The notes under the pieces: model-generated | Told to the model about the DNA's origin: nothing | The model's database searches: none | Seen by the model: only the letters and a program-made list of their open reading frames with translations | Program-made: the position numbers and the translations under genes | DNA from: CAVQZC01 sp963718315 | GTDB taxonomy: Bacteria > Actinomycetota > Thermoleophilia > Gaiellales > JAICJC01 | Assembly: GCA_963718315.1 (NCBI GenBank) | Contig: CAVQZC010000013.1 | Coordinates: forward strand, 310,001-374,000 | Direction: 5' to 3' | DNA: 64,000 nt | Shown: positions 23,923 through 34,337 of the stretch, one piece after another | Layout: each line of letters begins with the position of its first letter | Numbering within the stretch: position 1 is the stretch's first letter

Positions 23923-24765
23923 TCATGCGGTCTTAGTCGTCTTCCGTCGCGACGCCGCCTTGGGCTTGCTCGTCGAGCCGCCACCCTTCGTGTCGGCCAA
24001 CGAGGCCTGAAGCGCGGCCAGCAGGTCGGGCGTCGACGACTCCTTCGGCGACTCGACGGGCTTCGTCTTCTTGCCGGTGCGCTTGCTCTCGATCACGCCC
24101 ATCAGCGCCTCGCGGTACGTGTCCTTGTACTTGTCGGGCTCGAACGATCCGCTGTAGCGCTGGATCAGCTCCTGCGCCATCTCCAGCTGCCGCTTGTCGA
24201 CCTTGGCCGAGTCGGGCGCGATCCCGTCGGCCTCCCGCACCTCGTCGGCGAAGAACATCTTCTCGAGCGTCAGGACGCCGTCACGGACGCGCAGGCAGCC
24301 CAGGTTCTCGCGATCGTGGAACACGTAGCTGCAGATTGCGACCAGCCCGGTGTCGGACATCGCCTTGGCCAGCAGGGCGTAGACGCCTTCGGACGGGCCG
24401 TCCTGCGGGCCGAGGAAGTAGGTGCGCTCGAAGTAGATCGGGTCGATCTCGTCGGCCGGCACGAAGTCCTGGATCGTGATCGTGCGGTAGCCCTCGGGCT
24501 TGGCGGCTGCGAAGTCCTCGTCGGCGAGGGTGATGAACTCGCCGTCCTCGACCTCGAACGCCTTCACGATCTCGTCGTTGGAGACGACCTTGTCGTCGAG
24601 CTTGCAGACCTTCTGGTAGCCGATGCGGCCGCCGTCGGGCTCGTGGAGGAGGTTGAACTTGAGCCCCTTCTCGCTCACGGCGGCGTACATCCGCACGGGC
24701 GCGTTGACCAGCCCGAAGGAGATCATCCCGGTCCAGATCGCTCGTGGTCGTGATGGCGCAGGCAT
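23923..24765 (-). CDS. ku: Ku protein (NHEJ DNA-end binding)
   Basis: 280 residues, homodimeric ring protein that recruits LigD to double-strand breaks. Ku core: AIWTGMISFGLVNAPVRMY, FNLLHEPDGGRIGYQKVC, EIDPIYFERTYFLGPQ, and KDTYREALMGVIESK. C-terminal tail of about 40 residues is Lys/Ser/Thr-rich, typical of the DNA-contacting extension. Start at 24765 chosen for GAGAGG five bases upstream; in-frame ATGs lie at 24777 and 24780. TACTCT just upstream can be its -10, after the lysA terminator-like hairpin. Confidence 0.93.
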   Translation of the reverse strand: MPAPSRPRAIWTGMISFGLVNAPVRMYAAVSEKGLKFNLLHEPDGGRIGYQKVCKLDDKVVSNDEIVKAFEVEDGEFITLADEDFAAAKPEGYRTITIQDFVPADEIDPIYFERTYFLGPQDGPSEGVYALLAKAMSDTGLVAICSYVFHDRENLGCLRVRDGVLTLEKMFFADEVREADGIAPDSAKVDKRQLEMAQELIQRYSGSFEPDKYKDTYREALMGVIESKRTGKKTKPVESPKESSTPDLLAALQASLADTKGGGSTSKPKAASRRKTTKTA

Positions 24766-24793
24766 GGTTCCTCTCATCAAGAGTACGGGATGC

Positions 24794-24823
24794 AGGGATT
24801 TCGCGCCTCAGCGCGCGATCCCT
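24794..24823 (-). terminator. Hairpin between lysA and ku
   Basis: AGGGAT..CGCGC-CTCA-GCGCG..ATCCCT with one mismatch, beginning 3 bases after the lysA stop. No T-run, so termination or RNA protection is inferred only from position. Confidence 0.4.
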
Positions 24824-24825
24824 CC

Positions 24826-26105
24826 CTACCCCAGATCTCGCGCAAGCAAATCCTGCATCGTCTCGCGGCGAAGGGCCAGCGTCGCCCGCCCGCCGGCGAC
24901 CATCACCGCGGCCGGGCGCGGCAGCAGGTTGTAGTTCGATGCCATGCTGGCGGTGTAGGCGCCGGTGACCGGGATGCAGAGGACGTCGCCCACGCGCAGC
25001 TCCGGCAGCCACGCATCCTCGATCAGGACGTCGCCCGACTCGCAGTGCTTGCCGGCGATGGTGTAGGCCCGGTCGCCGTCTGCATCGGCTCGATCGGAGA
25101 CCAGCGCCTCGTAGCGGGCGTCGTACAGCGTCGGCCGCGGATTGTCGGACATGCCGCCGTCAACCGCCGCGTAGACGACCCCGGCCGCAGTGTGCTTGAT
25201 CGCCCCCACCGTGTAGAGCGTCACGCCGGCCCGGTCGGCGATCGAGCGTCCCGGCTCCACGATCAGCTCCGGCAACGGCAGCCCGTGGGCGATCAGCCGC
25301 TCGGCCAGGTGCTGGACGATCGTCTCCACCGAGTCGGTGATCGCCGGCTCGATGTCGCTGTCGATGTGGGCAACGGCCAGACCGCCGCCCAGGTCGAGCA
25401 CCGGCAGGTCACCCAGCCCGTTGGACTCGATGAACTCGACCAGCCAATCGACCGCCCGCAGATACGTCGACAGATCGTCGATCTGCGACCCCAGGTGGAT
25501 GTGCAGCCCGTGCGGCTCGACGTGCTCCAGCGAGGCCGCCCGGTCGAGGGCGTCGAGCGCGTCGGGCGGGGCCAGCCCGAACTTCGACGCCGCGTGCCCG
25601 GTCACGATCTTGTGGTGCGTGTCGGCCACGATGTCGGGAGTGACGCGCACCAGCACCGGCTGCACCCGCCCGGCGTCTGCCGCCAGCTCCTCGATCAGGT
25701 CGAGCTCTCCCAGGTGGTCGACCACGATCAGCCCGGCGCCCACGGCCAGCGCCGTCTCCACGTCGGGCCGTGACTTGTTGTTGCCGTGGATGACGACGGA
25801 GGCCGGCTCGACCCCAGCCCGGAGCGCAGCGGCCAGCTCGCCCTCGGAGGCGGCGTCCGCGCCCAGCCCCTCCTCGAACACCACGTGCAGCACCGAGACG
25901 GTCGCCTGCGCCTTGCAGGCGAACACCGCTCGAGACGAGCCGGGGTACGCAGCTAGTCCTTCCAGGTACGCCTGGCAGCGCTGCCGCAGGGTGGACTCGT
26001 CGTAGACCCAGAGCGGCGTCCCGAACCGCTCCGCCAGCTCACCGGCGTCGACTCCGCCCAGCACCAGGCGACCTTCGGCGATCTCGGCGCCGACCGGCAG
26101 CAGGC

Positions 26106-26109
<4 letters not shown>
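24826..26109 (-). CDS. lysA: Diaminopimelate decarboxylase
   Basis: Last step of lysine synthesis, meso-DAP to lysine, PLP-dependent. 427 residues, alanine-racemase-type barrel plus C-terminal Greek-key domain. Motifs: FGTPLWVYDE, RAVFACKAQ with PLP Lys, VIHGNNKS, HIHLGSQI, DLGGGLAV, ELIVEPGRSIADRAG, KHCESGDVL (active-site Cys), TGAYTASMASNYN. GTG start overlaps the argH stop (GTGA). Sitting at the end of an arginine operon is unusual. Confidence 0.95.
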
Positions 26110-27363
<1,254 letters not shown>

Positions 27364-27367
<4 letters not shown>

Positions 27368-28578
27368 ATGTCGATCGTAGCGTTGCCCACGGCGCCGGCT
27401 GCAGCCCAGGTCTTGGTCGGCAGCGACCAGACGTGGATGAAGCCGGCAGCCGCGCCGTGCTCGAACCGGTCGCCTTCCTCGTAGGTGGCGAGGCCGTGGT
27501 CGTACAGCGACGCCTGCGCCGTGCGGCCGACCACCTGGCAGCCGCCCCGGTAGAGCTTGACGCGCGCCGTGCCCGACACCGGGCGCGTTGTCTCGGCCAT
27601 GAACGCCTCCAGCGCGGCGCGCAGCGGCGAGTACCAGAGCCCGTTGTAGACCAGGGTGGCGTACTGCAGTGCGAGCTGCTGCTTGGTGTGCGACAGGTCG
27701 CGCTCGCAGACCAGCTCCTCGACGCCCTTGTATGCGGCCAGCAGCAGGGTCGCGGCGGGAACCTCGTAGATCTCGCGGCTCTTGATCCCGACCAGCCGGT
27801 TCTCGATGGTGTCGAGCCGGCCAACGCCGTGCGCACCGGCGATCGCCCCGGCCCGGGCGATCAGCGCCACCAGGTCGAGTGGCTCGCCGTCGATCGCGAC
27901 CGGCACGCCTTGCTCGAACGTGATCTCGACCTCCTGCGGCGCAGCCAGCGCCCGCTCGGGGGCCATGGTCAGCGCGAAGGCCTCCTCCGGCGGAGCGAGC
28001 CATGGATCCTCGAGCGGCCCGGCCTCGATCGACCGGCCCCAGAGGTTGGCATCGACCGAGTAGGCCGCCCCGGACTTGACCGGCACCTCGATGCCGTGCT
28101 GGTCGGCGTACTCGATCTCCTGCTCGCGGGTCATGCCCCAGTCGCGGACCGGCGCCAGCACCGCCAGGTCGGGCGCGAGCGCCGCCACCGCGGCCTCGAA
28201 CCGCACCTGGTCGTTGCCCTTGCCCGTGCAGCCGTGCGCCACCGCGGTGGCGCCGCGCTCGCGGGCGACGGCCACCAGGTGCTTGCTGATCAGCGGCCGT
28301 GACAACGCCGAGACCAGCGGGTAGCGGTTCTCGTAGAGCGCACCGGCCTGCAGGATCGGGAGCACGTACTCGCTTGCGAACTCCTCGCGGGCGTCGACCA
28401 CCACCACGTCGGCGGCGCCCGAGTCAAACGCGCGCTTTGCAATCTTGTCGGGATCGATGCCCTGCCCGACGTCGACCAGCACGGCGATCACGTCGGCCTG
28501 GTACTCGTCGGCCAGCCAGCGCAGCGCGACCGAGGTGTCGAGGCCGCCGGAGTAGGCAAGAACGATGGTGTCCTTCAC
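27364..28578 (-). CDS. argG: Argininosuccinate synthase
   Basis: Joins citrulline and aspartate with ATP. 404 residues, normal length. PP-loop VLAYSGGLDTSVAL at the N-terminus, AHGCTGKGNDQVRFE, and DNLW-like VDANLWGRSIEAG. GVGRLDTIENRLVGIKSRE is the tetramer region. GTG start, overlapping the argR stop by 4 bases. Confidence 0.96.
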
Positions 28579-29033
28579 GGGTGGTTCTCCTTCTGCAGGT
28601 GCTCGATGAGGGCGATGAGGTCGCGCCCGGTATGCGGCTCCCGGGCAATCAGGGCGAGCGTGTCGTCACCGGCGATGGTGCCGGCGATCTCGGGAAAGGC
28701 CGCGTTGTCGAAGGCGAAGGCAACCGGGTGCGCGTTTGCGGGCCCCGTGCGGATGACGACCATGTTCCCGGAGGCTTCCATCCCGCGCACCAGACCCAGC
28801 GCCAGCACGACCTGGCCGACCGGATCGCCAACCGGCGCCGAGTCGTCGGACAGGGCGTAGACGAGCCGGCCGTTGCGGCGGACGCGAACCACGCCCAGCC
28901 GGTCGAGGTCGCGGGAGATGGTCGCCTGGGTGACCTCATGGCCCTGCCGGGCCAGCAGACGCTGGAGCTGCAGCTGCGTCGAGACCTCGTTCCCGTCGAG
29001 CAGGTCGGTGATGGCGCGCTGCCGCTCGTTCAT
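28575..29033 (-). CDS. argR: Arginine repressor ArgR
   Basis: 152 residues. Winged-helix DNA-binding domain: MNERQRAITDLL, TQLQLQRLLARQGHEVTQAT, SRDLDRLGVVRV. C-terminal hexamerisation and arginine-binding domain: VVIRTGPANAHPVAFAFD and IAGTIAGDDTLALIARE, with the GTIAGDDT arginine site. Lies inside the operon it probably controls, between argB and argG. A candidate ARG box lies upstream of argC. Confidence 0.95.
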   Translation of the reverse strand: MNERQRAITDLLDGNEVSTQLQLQRLLARQGHEVTQATISRDLDRLGVVRVRRNGRLVYALSDDSAPVGDPVGQVVLALGLVRGMEASGNMVVIRTGPANAHPVAFAFDNAAFPEIAGTIAGDDTLALIAREPHTGRDLIALIEHLQKENHP

Positions 29034-29703
29034 GCGGTCACCATTGTTTCAGCCCCGATCCACACGCGCCAGACACCGTGCGCAATCGCGTCCAGGCCGG
29101 ACTCCAGCTTGGGGATCATGCCGCCGCAGACGTGGCCGCCGGCGATCAGCGCGGGCGCCTGGCCGGCCGATATGCGCGGGATCACCGCGCCCGAGCCGTC
29201 GAGCACGCCGGGCACGTCGGACAGGAACACGAGCTCGCCGGCGCCCAGCGCCTGGGCGACCGCGGCGGCGGCATGGTCAGCGTTCACGTTCAGCCCAGAT
29301 GCCATCGGGCTCACGACCGGCGTGATCCCGGACTCGAGCACGTCGGTGATCCGGTCGGGTCGACCGAGGTGACGCGCCCCACCAGGCCCAGCCGGCTGTC
29401 GCAGCCCAGGGTGCCGCCGAGGGCGCCGCAGACGCTCACGGCCGAGACGCCGGCCGCCTCTAGCTCTGCCACCAGCACCGCGTTGCGGTGATTCAGCGCC
29501 TGCTCGACCACTGCCAGCACGGCGGCGTCGGTCACCCGCAGGCCGTCCACGAACGTCGGCTCGATACCAACCGCGCGGCAGCGCTCGGAGATCTGCGGCC
29601 CGGCGCCGTGCACGACCACCACCGGCCGGCCGGCGGCGACCAGCGCGGCCACCTTCGCACCCACATCCTTCGCCGCTCCGCCTGCCTTGACGACCGTGAT
29701 CAC
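29030..29703 (-). CDS. argB: Acetylglutamate kinase, one frameshift
   Basis: Second step of arginine synthesis. About 224 residues read through a -1 shift at about 29355, where CCCGACCGG seems to have lost one G (VDPDRITDVLESG expected). Before: VVKAGGAAKDV, VVVHGAGPQISERC, FVDGLRVTD, NHRNAVLVAEL. After: GITPVVSPMASGLNVNADHA, FLSDVPGVLDGSGAVI, GGMIPKLESGLDAI. Short but complete for the family. GTG start overlaps the argJ stop; stop overlaps argR. A sequence error is likelier than loss in this otherwise intact operon. Confidence 0.85.
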
Positions 29704-30887
29704 GTCGTCCGCCCGGAGTTGAACTCGACGTAGTCGGGGGACAGGTCGGAGGCGATCACCTTCGCCCGCCCTGCTCCCAGCCCAAGGTCGATGTCGACGG
29801 CGACCTCGTCGCCGGTCAGCGCCTCTCGGGCCGCCGCCTCGGCGCCGCGCAGGCCCGAACCGTCGGCCACGATCGGGACGCCTCCGACGGCGACCGCGAC
29901 CCGGTCGGGATCGACGTGCACGCCTGCAGCCCCCAGCGCCGCCAGGATCCGGCCCCAGTTGGGATCGCCGCCGTGCAGCGCGCACTTGACCAGCACGTTC
30001 TCGGCCACGCCCCGCGCCGCCGCCCGCGCCTCGGGAGCAGACAGCGCGCCGGTCACCGTGTAGGTGCAGACCCGGGTCGTACCCTCCCCGTCGCGAACCA
30101 CCTGCTTGGCAAGGTCGAGCATCAGCTCGCCGACCGCCGCGGTCAGCGCCTTGACCTGGCGCGTGGTCTCGACGACCACGCCGCCGGCGCCGTTGGCAAG
30201 GATGAAGACACAGTCGTTGGTGCTGGTGCAGCCGTCGACCGAGATCGCGTTGAACGACCCGCCGACCGCGTCGCGCATAACCCGCCGCAGCGTTGCGGGC
30301 TCGACCTCGGCGTCCACCGTGATCTGCGCCAGCGTGGTCGCCATGTCGGGCCGGATCATCCCGGCACCCTTCGCCATCCCGCCGATCCGGACGCCGCCGC
30401 CGTCGATCTCGACCCGGTTCTGCGCCAGCTTGGGGAACGCGTCGGTGGTGCGGATGGCGTTCGCGGCCTGGCGGCCGTGCGTGCCGGTCATCGACCCGGC
30501 GGCCTGGGCGATCCCGGCCACGACATCGTCGATCGGCAGCGGCCGGCCGATGACCCCGGTCGACGCCACCAGCACGTGCGACTCGGGAAGGGCCAGCGTC
30601 TCGGCGGTCGCGTGCACCATCGACCAGGCGTCGGCCATGCCCGGCTTGCCCGTGCAGGCGTTGGCGGAGCCCGAGTTGGTGACGATCGCCTGGGCGACGC
30701 CGTCGTGGATCTGGGCCCGGCTGACGGTGACCGGCGCCGCCACCACGCGGTTGGTCGTGAACACGCCGGCGGCGCTGGCCGGCCGGTCGGACAGGAGCAG
30801 CGCCAGGTCGGCCTTGCCGCTGCGCTTCATCCCGCAGCTCGCGATGCCGGCGGTGAAACCCTTGGGGTAGCAGATGCCTACGGCCAC
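29700..30887 (-). CDS. argJ: Ornithine acetyltransferase / N-acetylglutamate synthase
   Basis: Recycles the acetyl group between acetylornithine and glutamate. 395 residues, self-cleaving Ntn-like fold. Cleavage motif AKGAGMIRPDMATTLAQI (Ala-Thr bond), upstream TNRVVAAPVTVSRA and NSGSANACTG; C-terminal NWGRILAALGAAG and YVEFNSGRTT. The GTG start at 30887 lies 10 bases inside argC. Its presence means the pathway is cyclic. Confidence 0.95.
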   Translation of the reverse strand: MAVGICYPKGFTAGIASCGMKRSGKADLALLLSDRPASAAGVFTTNRVVAAPVTVSRAQIHDGVAQAIVTNSGSANACTGKPGMADAWSMVHATAETLALPESHVLVASTGVIGRPLPIDDVVAGIAQAAGSMTGTHGRQAANAIRTTDAFPKLAQNRVEIDGGGVRIGGMAKGAGMIRPDMATTLAQITVDAEVEPATLRRVMRDAVGGSFNAISVDGCTSTNDCVFILANGAGGVVVETTRQVKALTAAVGELMLDLAKQVVRDGEGTTRVCTYTVTGALSAPEARAAARGVAENVLVKCALHGGDPNWGRILAALGAAGVHVDPDRVAVAVGGVPIVADGSGLRGAEAAAREALTGDEVAVDIDLGLGAGRAKVIASDLSPDYVEFNSGRTT

Positions 30888-31792
30888 AGCCCGGTCTCCG
30901 GCAGCCCCGCGGTCTCGTCGAGGCCGAGCATCAGGTTGGCGTTCTGCACGGCCTGGCCGGCGGCGCCCTTGACCAGGTTGTCGATCGCAGCCGCGGCGAC
31001 CACAGCGCCCCGGTCGGTGTCGACCCAGACTGCGACCTGACACAGGTTCGAGCCCCGCAGCAGCGCCGTCCGAGGTGGCTCGGCGCCGACGTCGACGAAC
31101 GGCTCATCGCCGTAGCGCTCGGCATATAGGCGGTCGGCGTCGCCCTGCTCCAGCGGTTGCCGGAGCCGGCCGTACGCGGTTACCAGCAGGCCCCGCGAGA
31201 ACGGGGCCAGATGCGGCGTGAACGTGACGGTGACCCGCTCGCCCGCCGCCTCGGAGAGCTCGCGCTCGATCTCGGCCTGGTGGTGATGACCCACCGGCCG
31301 GTAGGGCGCGATGCCCTCCGCGGCGGCGCAGAAGTGGGAGCTGTCCGTGGCCTTCTTCCCCGCCCCCGAGACGCCCGACTTTCCGTCGCAGACGACGTGC
31401 GGCTCCAGCGCGCCGATCTCGACCAGCGGCAGGAGAGCGAGGATGGCCGCGGTCGCATAGCAACCCGGGTTGGCGACGGCCGCCGCCTCCCGGATCTGCT
31501 CCCGCTTCCGCTCGGGCAGGCCGTAGACCCACTCGCCCCGGAGGTCGGCAGACAGGTCCACGACCGGCACCCGCGCACTGGCCAGTTCCCGACCGAGCTC
31601 GCCCGAGGCGCCATGGGGTAACGCCAGAAACGCGAGATCGCACCCGGCCAGTGCGCGTGTGTCGGCCGTGCACGCCGCAGCCCGGAGCTGAGGGTGCCCC
31701 GCCAGGATGCGTTGCAGCTCGCGACCGGCGTAGCCGGTGGCCCCGGCGATGCCGGCGACGAGCGTGGTGGCGGGTGCAGTGACGACGGCCAT
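30878..31792 (-). CDS. argC: N-acetyl-gamma-glutamyl-phosphate reductase
   Basis: Third step of arginine synthesis, NADPH-dependent. 304 residues, slightly short. Rossmann loop GIAGATGYAGRELQRIL, active-site VANPGCYATAAILAL with catalytic Cys, SGVSGAGKKATDSS, HHHQAEIERELS, and TPHLAPFSRGLLVT. First gene of the leftward argCJBRGH-lysA operon; argD and argF are not present. Leaderless start: TATACT ends 6 bases before the ATG. Confidence 0.95.
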   Translation of the reverse strand: MAVVTAPATTLVAGIAGATGYAGRELQRILAGHPQLRAAACTADTRALAGCDLAFLALPHGASGELGRELASARVPVVDLSADLRGEWVYGLPERKREQIREAAAVANPGCYATAAILALLPLVEIGALEPHVVCDGKSGVSGAGKKATDSSHFCAAAEGIAPYRPVGHHHQAEIERELSEAAGERVTVTFTPHLAPFSRGLLVTAYGRLRQPLEQGDADRLYAERYGDEPFVDVGAEPPRTALLRGSNLCQVAVWVDTDRGAVVAAAAIDNLVKGAAGQAVQNANLMLGLDETAGLPETGLWP

Positions 31793-31798
31793 TGCAAG

Positions 31799-31830
31799 AG
31801 TATACATGTCCTGTGCAGGATTATGCAGCA
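31799..31830 (-). promoter_or_regulatory. argC -10 box and candidate ARG box
   Basis: TATACT (31804-31799)-CTTGCA-ATG is leaderless spacing. Upstream, TGCA-N6-TGCA (31814-31827, within TGTGCAGGATTATGCAG) resembles an ARG-box pair of half sites and would overlap the -35 region, so ArgR could block argC transcription. Confidence 0.5.
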
Positions 31831-31879
31831 CCCTGACCGGCCAGATCGATCCCACGGCGTCGTGAGCGCTGGGCGAGTG

Positions 31880-32010
31880 CGAACCCCAGCCTGGGCAGGA
31901 CGCAGGCAGGGTTCGTGCCGGAAGCACGGGCGCTGCCTGCGGCTGAACCCAGGCGACGGTTCGCGCCGCAGCGCAGCCGTATGAGGCGGCGTGTCGCCGC
32001 CTCATACGGC
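31880..32010. repeat. Three consecutive hairpins between argC and the phosphodiesterase
   Basis: Hairpin 1 (31880-31915): CGAACCC..GCCTG against CAGGC..GGGTTCG. Hairpin 2 (31930-31974): GCGCTGC/GCAGCGC outside, GGC..GAACC/GGTTC..GCC inside. Hairpin 3 (31976-32010): a perfect 16-bp stem GCCGTATGAGGCGGCG with loop TGT. They fill most of the 283-base gap between divergent genes. No known RNA family recognised; a REP-type cluster or structured RNA is possible. Confidence 0.55.
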
Positions 32011-32075
32011 AAGCGGCCAGCGCCACGGTGCCGTGGGGTCGGCCATCTACGGCGCGGCCAGTATCCTGCGCCCCG

Positions 32076-33581
32076 ATGGCGAACCGCGTACTGTGCGTCG
32101 GCTGGGACGGCGCTGACTGGGAGATCCTCGATCCGTTGCTCCGCGACGGACAGCTGCCTGCCCTGGCCGCATTGCTCGAGCGAGGGCGGCGCGGCGTGTC
32201 GCGCTCCTGCCTGCCCTCGCACTCGTGGGCGGCCTGGCCGACGTTCCTGACCGGCCGCGACCCGGCGGGTCACGGCGTCTTCGACATCCTCGAGTATCGC
32301 CCCGGCGCCAGCCGCCGCCTGCCGGTGTCCTACCGGTCGATCCTCGCGCCCACCTGGCCGGCACGACTGACCGAGGCAGGACGGCGGACGCTGCTGGTCA
32401 ACGTCCCGCTGACCTATCCGGCACCGGAGATCGAGGGCGTTGCCATCGCCGGCGGTGTGATCCCGCAGGGTGCGGTCTACAGCCATCCGGCCGACGCCGG
32501 GCCGCGGCTCGGCTGGCCGATCAACGGCGGCTCGTGGACGACGTTCCGGCACCGCCCCGTGCCTCTGGTCGACGACGTGGAGTCGGTCATCCGGCGCCGC
32601 GCGGAGGCCATGCGGCGGCTGCTCGACGAGGCGCCGTGGGACGCAGCGTGCCTCGTGTTCGTGTCGCCCGACCGGATCCAGCACTGCCTGCTCGAGTACG
32701 TCCACCCCGGGCATCCGGCTTTCCCGCAGGCGTCGACCACCGACGTCGCAGAGCGGGTTCGCGGGGTCTACCGGCTGCTGGACGCCGAGCTGGGCACGCT
32801 GCTCGAGCGTGTGGACGACGACGACCTGGTGCTGCTGATGTCCGACCACGGCCACCAGCCCGTCACCAACGCACTCAACATGAACCGCGTGCTCGAGCAC
32901 CTCGACCTGCTGCGGATGGGGCGCGGCTCGGGCCTGGTGTCGCTGCTGGCCTGGGGCCGGATGCGCTCGATCGCCCGCAAGGTCTACGACCGGCTCGGCC
33001 TGCACGGGAAGGTCGCGGTGCCGACGCCGCCGCTGGACTGGGAGCACACCCGCGCCTACACCAGCGTCACGTCCACCGGCGAGGGTGTGTCGATCGCCCT
33101 TCGCGGCCGTGAGCCCGAAGGGATCGTGGCCCCCGAGGACTACGAGCGCGTCCGCGACGAGGTCGCCCAGGCGCTGCAGGAGTTCGTCGACCCGTTGACC
33201 GGACGCAAGCCGGTGGGACGGGTAATGCGCAAGGAGGACGTGCTGGCCGGCCCGTATCTCGACCGGGCGCCCGACCTGCTCCTGGAGGCGGCCCCGCTCT
33301 ACAGCCTGACCCACGCCCGCGCGATGACCGAGAAGGCAGACTGGCTGTCTGGCGACCACCGGCCGGAGGGCATCTACGTGATGGCCGGGCCGGGAATCGA
33401 GGCCGGTGAGGGGGAAGAGATCTCGCTCGCCGACTTCGCCGGGCTGATTACCCGGGGCGTCGGGCTGACGCCGGACGACGAGTGGCACGCGCCGGCCGAG
33501 GCGCAGCCGGCAGAGGTGTTCACGGCCGAGGAGCAACGCGAGGTCGAGGACCGGCTGCGCGACCTCGGCTACCTGGAGTGA
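32076..33581 (+). CDS. Type I phosphodiesterase / alkaline phosphatase superfamily protein
   Basis: 501 residues, no signal peptide. N-terminal CVGWDGADWEILDPLL holds the first metal Asp, and SRSCLPSHSWAAWPTFLTG the nucleophile region (Thr or Ser). Later VFVSPDRIQHCLLEYVHPGH has Asp and His ligands, LLMSDHGHQP has the Asp-His pair, and the family signature continues to the C-terminus. Substrate unknown; similar proteins act on nucleotide sugars, lipid or glycan phosphodiesters. A TATCCT box lies 8 bases before the ATG. A lipoprotein gene follows at once. Confidence 0.85.
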   Translation: MANRVLCVGWDGADWEILDPLLRDGQLPALAALLERGRRGVSRSCLPSHSWAAWPTFLTGRDPAGHGVFDILEYRPGASRRLPVSYRSILAPTWPARLTEAGRRTLLVNVPLTYPAPEIEGVAIAGGVIPQGAVYSHPADAGPRLGWPINGGSWTTFRHRPVPLVDDVESVIRRRAEAMRRLLDEAPWDAACLVFVSPDRIQHCLLEYVHPGHPAFPQASTTDVAERVRGVYRLLDAELGTLLERVDDDDLVLLMSDHGHQPVTNALNMNRVLEHLDLLRMGRGSGLVSLLAWGRMRSIARKVYDRLGLHGKVAVPTPPLDWEHTRAYTSVTSTGEGVSIALRGREPEGIVAPEDYERVRDEVAQALQEFVDPLTGRKPVGRVMRKEDVLAGPYLDRAPDLLLEAAPLYSLTHARAMTEKADWLSGDHRPEGIYVMAGPGIEAGEGEEISLADFAGLITRGVGLTPDDEWHAPAEAQPAEVFTAEEQREVEDRLRDLGYLE

Positions 33582-33582
33582 C

Positions 33583-34296
33583 GTGCGCCGTGCCGGCCTG
33601 CTCGCGCTGATCGCCGCCGCGGCAGCAGGGTGCAACGGCGGCTCGGGCCCCCCGCACTCCGCCGGGCCGTGCGGCAACTCCTACCAGCCGTCGAACGCGG
33701 GCATTCGCTGGAACTACCGGACGTCATCGGCGACCGGCACGTTCTCGTCGACCGACACCGTGACGTCAGCCTCCCCGGACGGCTTCACGATCACGTCGCG
33801 GTCGCGGGGCTCGGCCCGCGTCGTGCGCTACCGCTGCAACGGCCCCGCCATTGCCGCCCTGGACGCCGCCGGTGTGGCCGGCAGCGTCCTGGCCGCGGGT
33901 GCCCACCACGCCTTCTCGACCACGTCGATGAGCGGCGTCACCCTGCCGTCCCACCCGGCAGGCACGACCTGGCGCCAGAGCTTCCGCGTCCACGGCAGAG
34001 GCGTGGTCGACGGCGCAGCCGAGGTGCTGCAGGGGACGATTTCGACGACCTTCACGGCCGCCGCCCGCCGGGCGCCGGTAACCGTTCCGGCGGGGACGTT
34101 CAGCGCGCTGGCAATCGCCGAGCGAACGCGGTTCGACGTTACCGTCACCGTCCGCGGCGTGTCGGTTCCGGTGCGGACGGCCGTTCGCACGACCGCCTCC
34201 CTGGCTCCCGGAGTCGGCCTCGTCCGGTCGATCAGCACCGGCAGCTTGCTGGGCGCCCGGCTGGCATCGCGGACCGTGCTGCTGGCAACCAGCTGA
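33583..34296 (+). CDS. Putative lipoprotein, unknown function
   Basis: 237 residues. Short signal peptide ending in lipobox AAAAGC near residue 17, then Gly/Ser linker. The mature part is Thr/Ser/Val-rich beta-type sequence with repeated alternating strands (FTITSRSRGSARVVRY, GTISTTFTAAARRAPVTV). No family recognised. GTG start one base after the phosphodiesterase stop, so co-transcribed. Confidence 0.65.
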   Translation: MRRAGLLALIAAAAAGCNGGSGPPHSAGPCGNSYQPSNAGIRWNYRTSSATGTFSSTDTVTSASPDGFTITSRSRGSARVVRYRCNGPAIAALDAAGVAGSVLAAGAHHAFSTTSMSGVTLPSHPAGTTWRQSFRVHGRGVVDGAAEVLQGTISTTFTAAARRAPVTVPAGTFSALAIAERTRFDVTVTVRGVSVPVRTAVRTTASLAPGVGLVRSISTGSLLGARLASRTVLLATS

Positions 34297-34337
34297 GAAC
34301 TGACGGTGCGCGCCGCCCGTTCGGGGACAATGGACAC

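Noticed and set aside
23841..23935. Small plus-strand reading frame ending TAG before ku
   Set aside because: Has GGAGG upstream but no ATG, GTG or TTG start at a suitable distance; it overlaps the ku tail.
31821..33677. 618-residue minus-strand frame
   Set aside because: Antisense to the phosphodiesterase with its conserved metal motifs; His/Arg/Gln-rich shadow without family motif.
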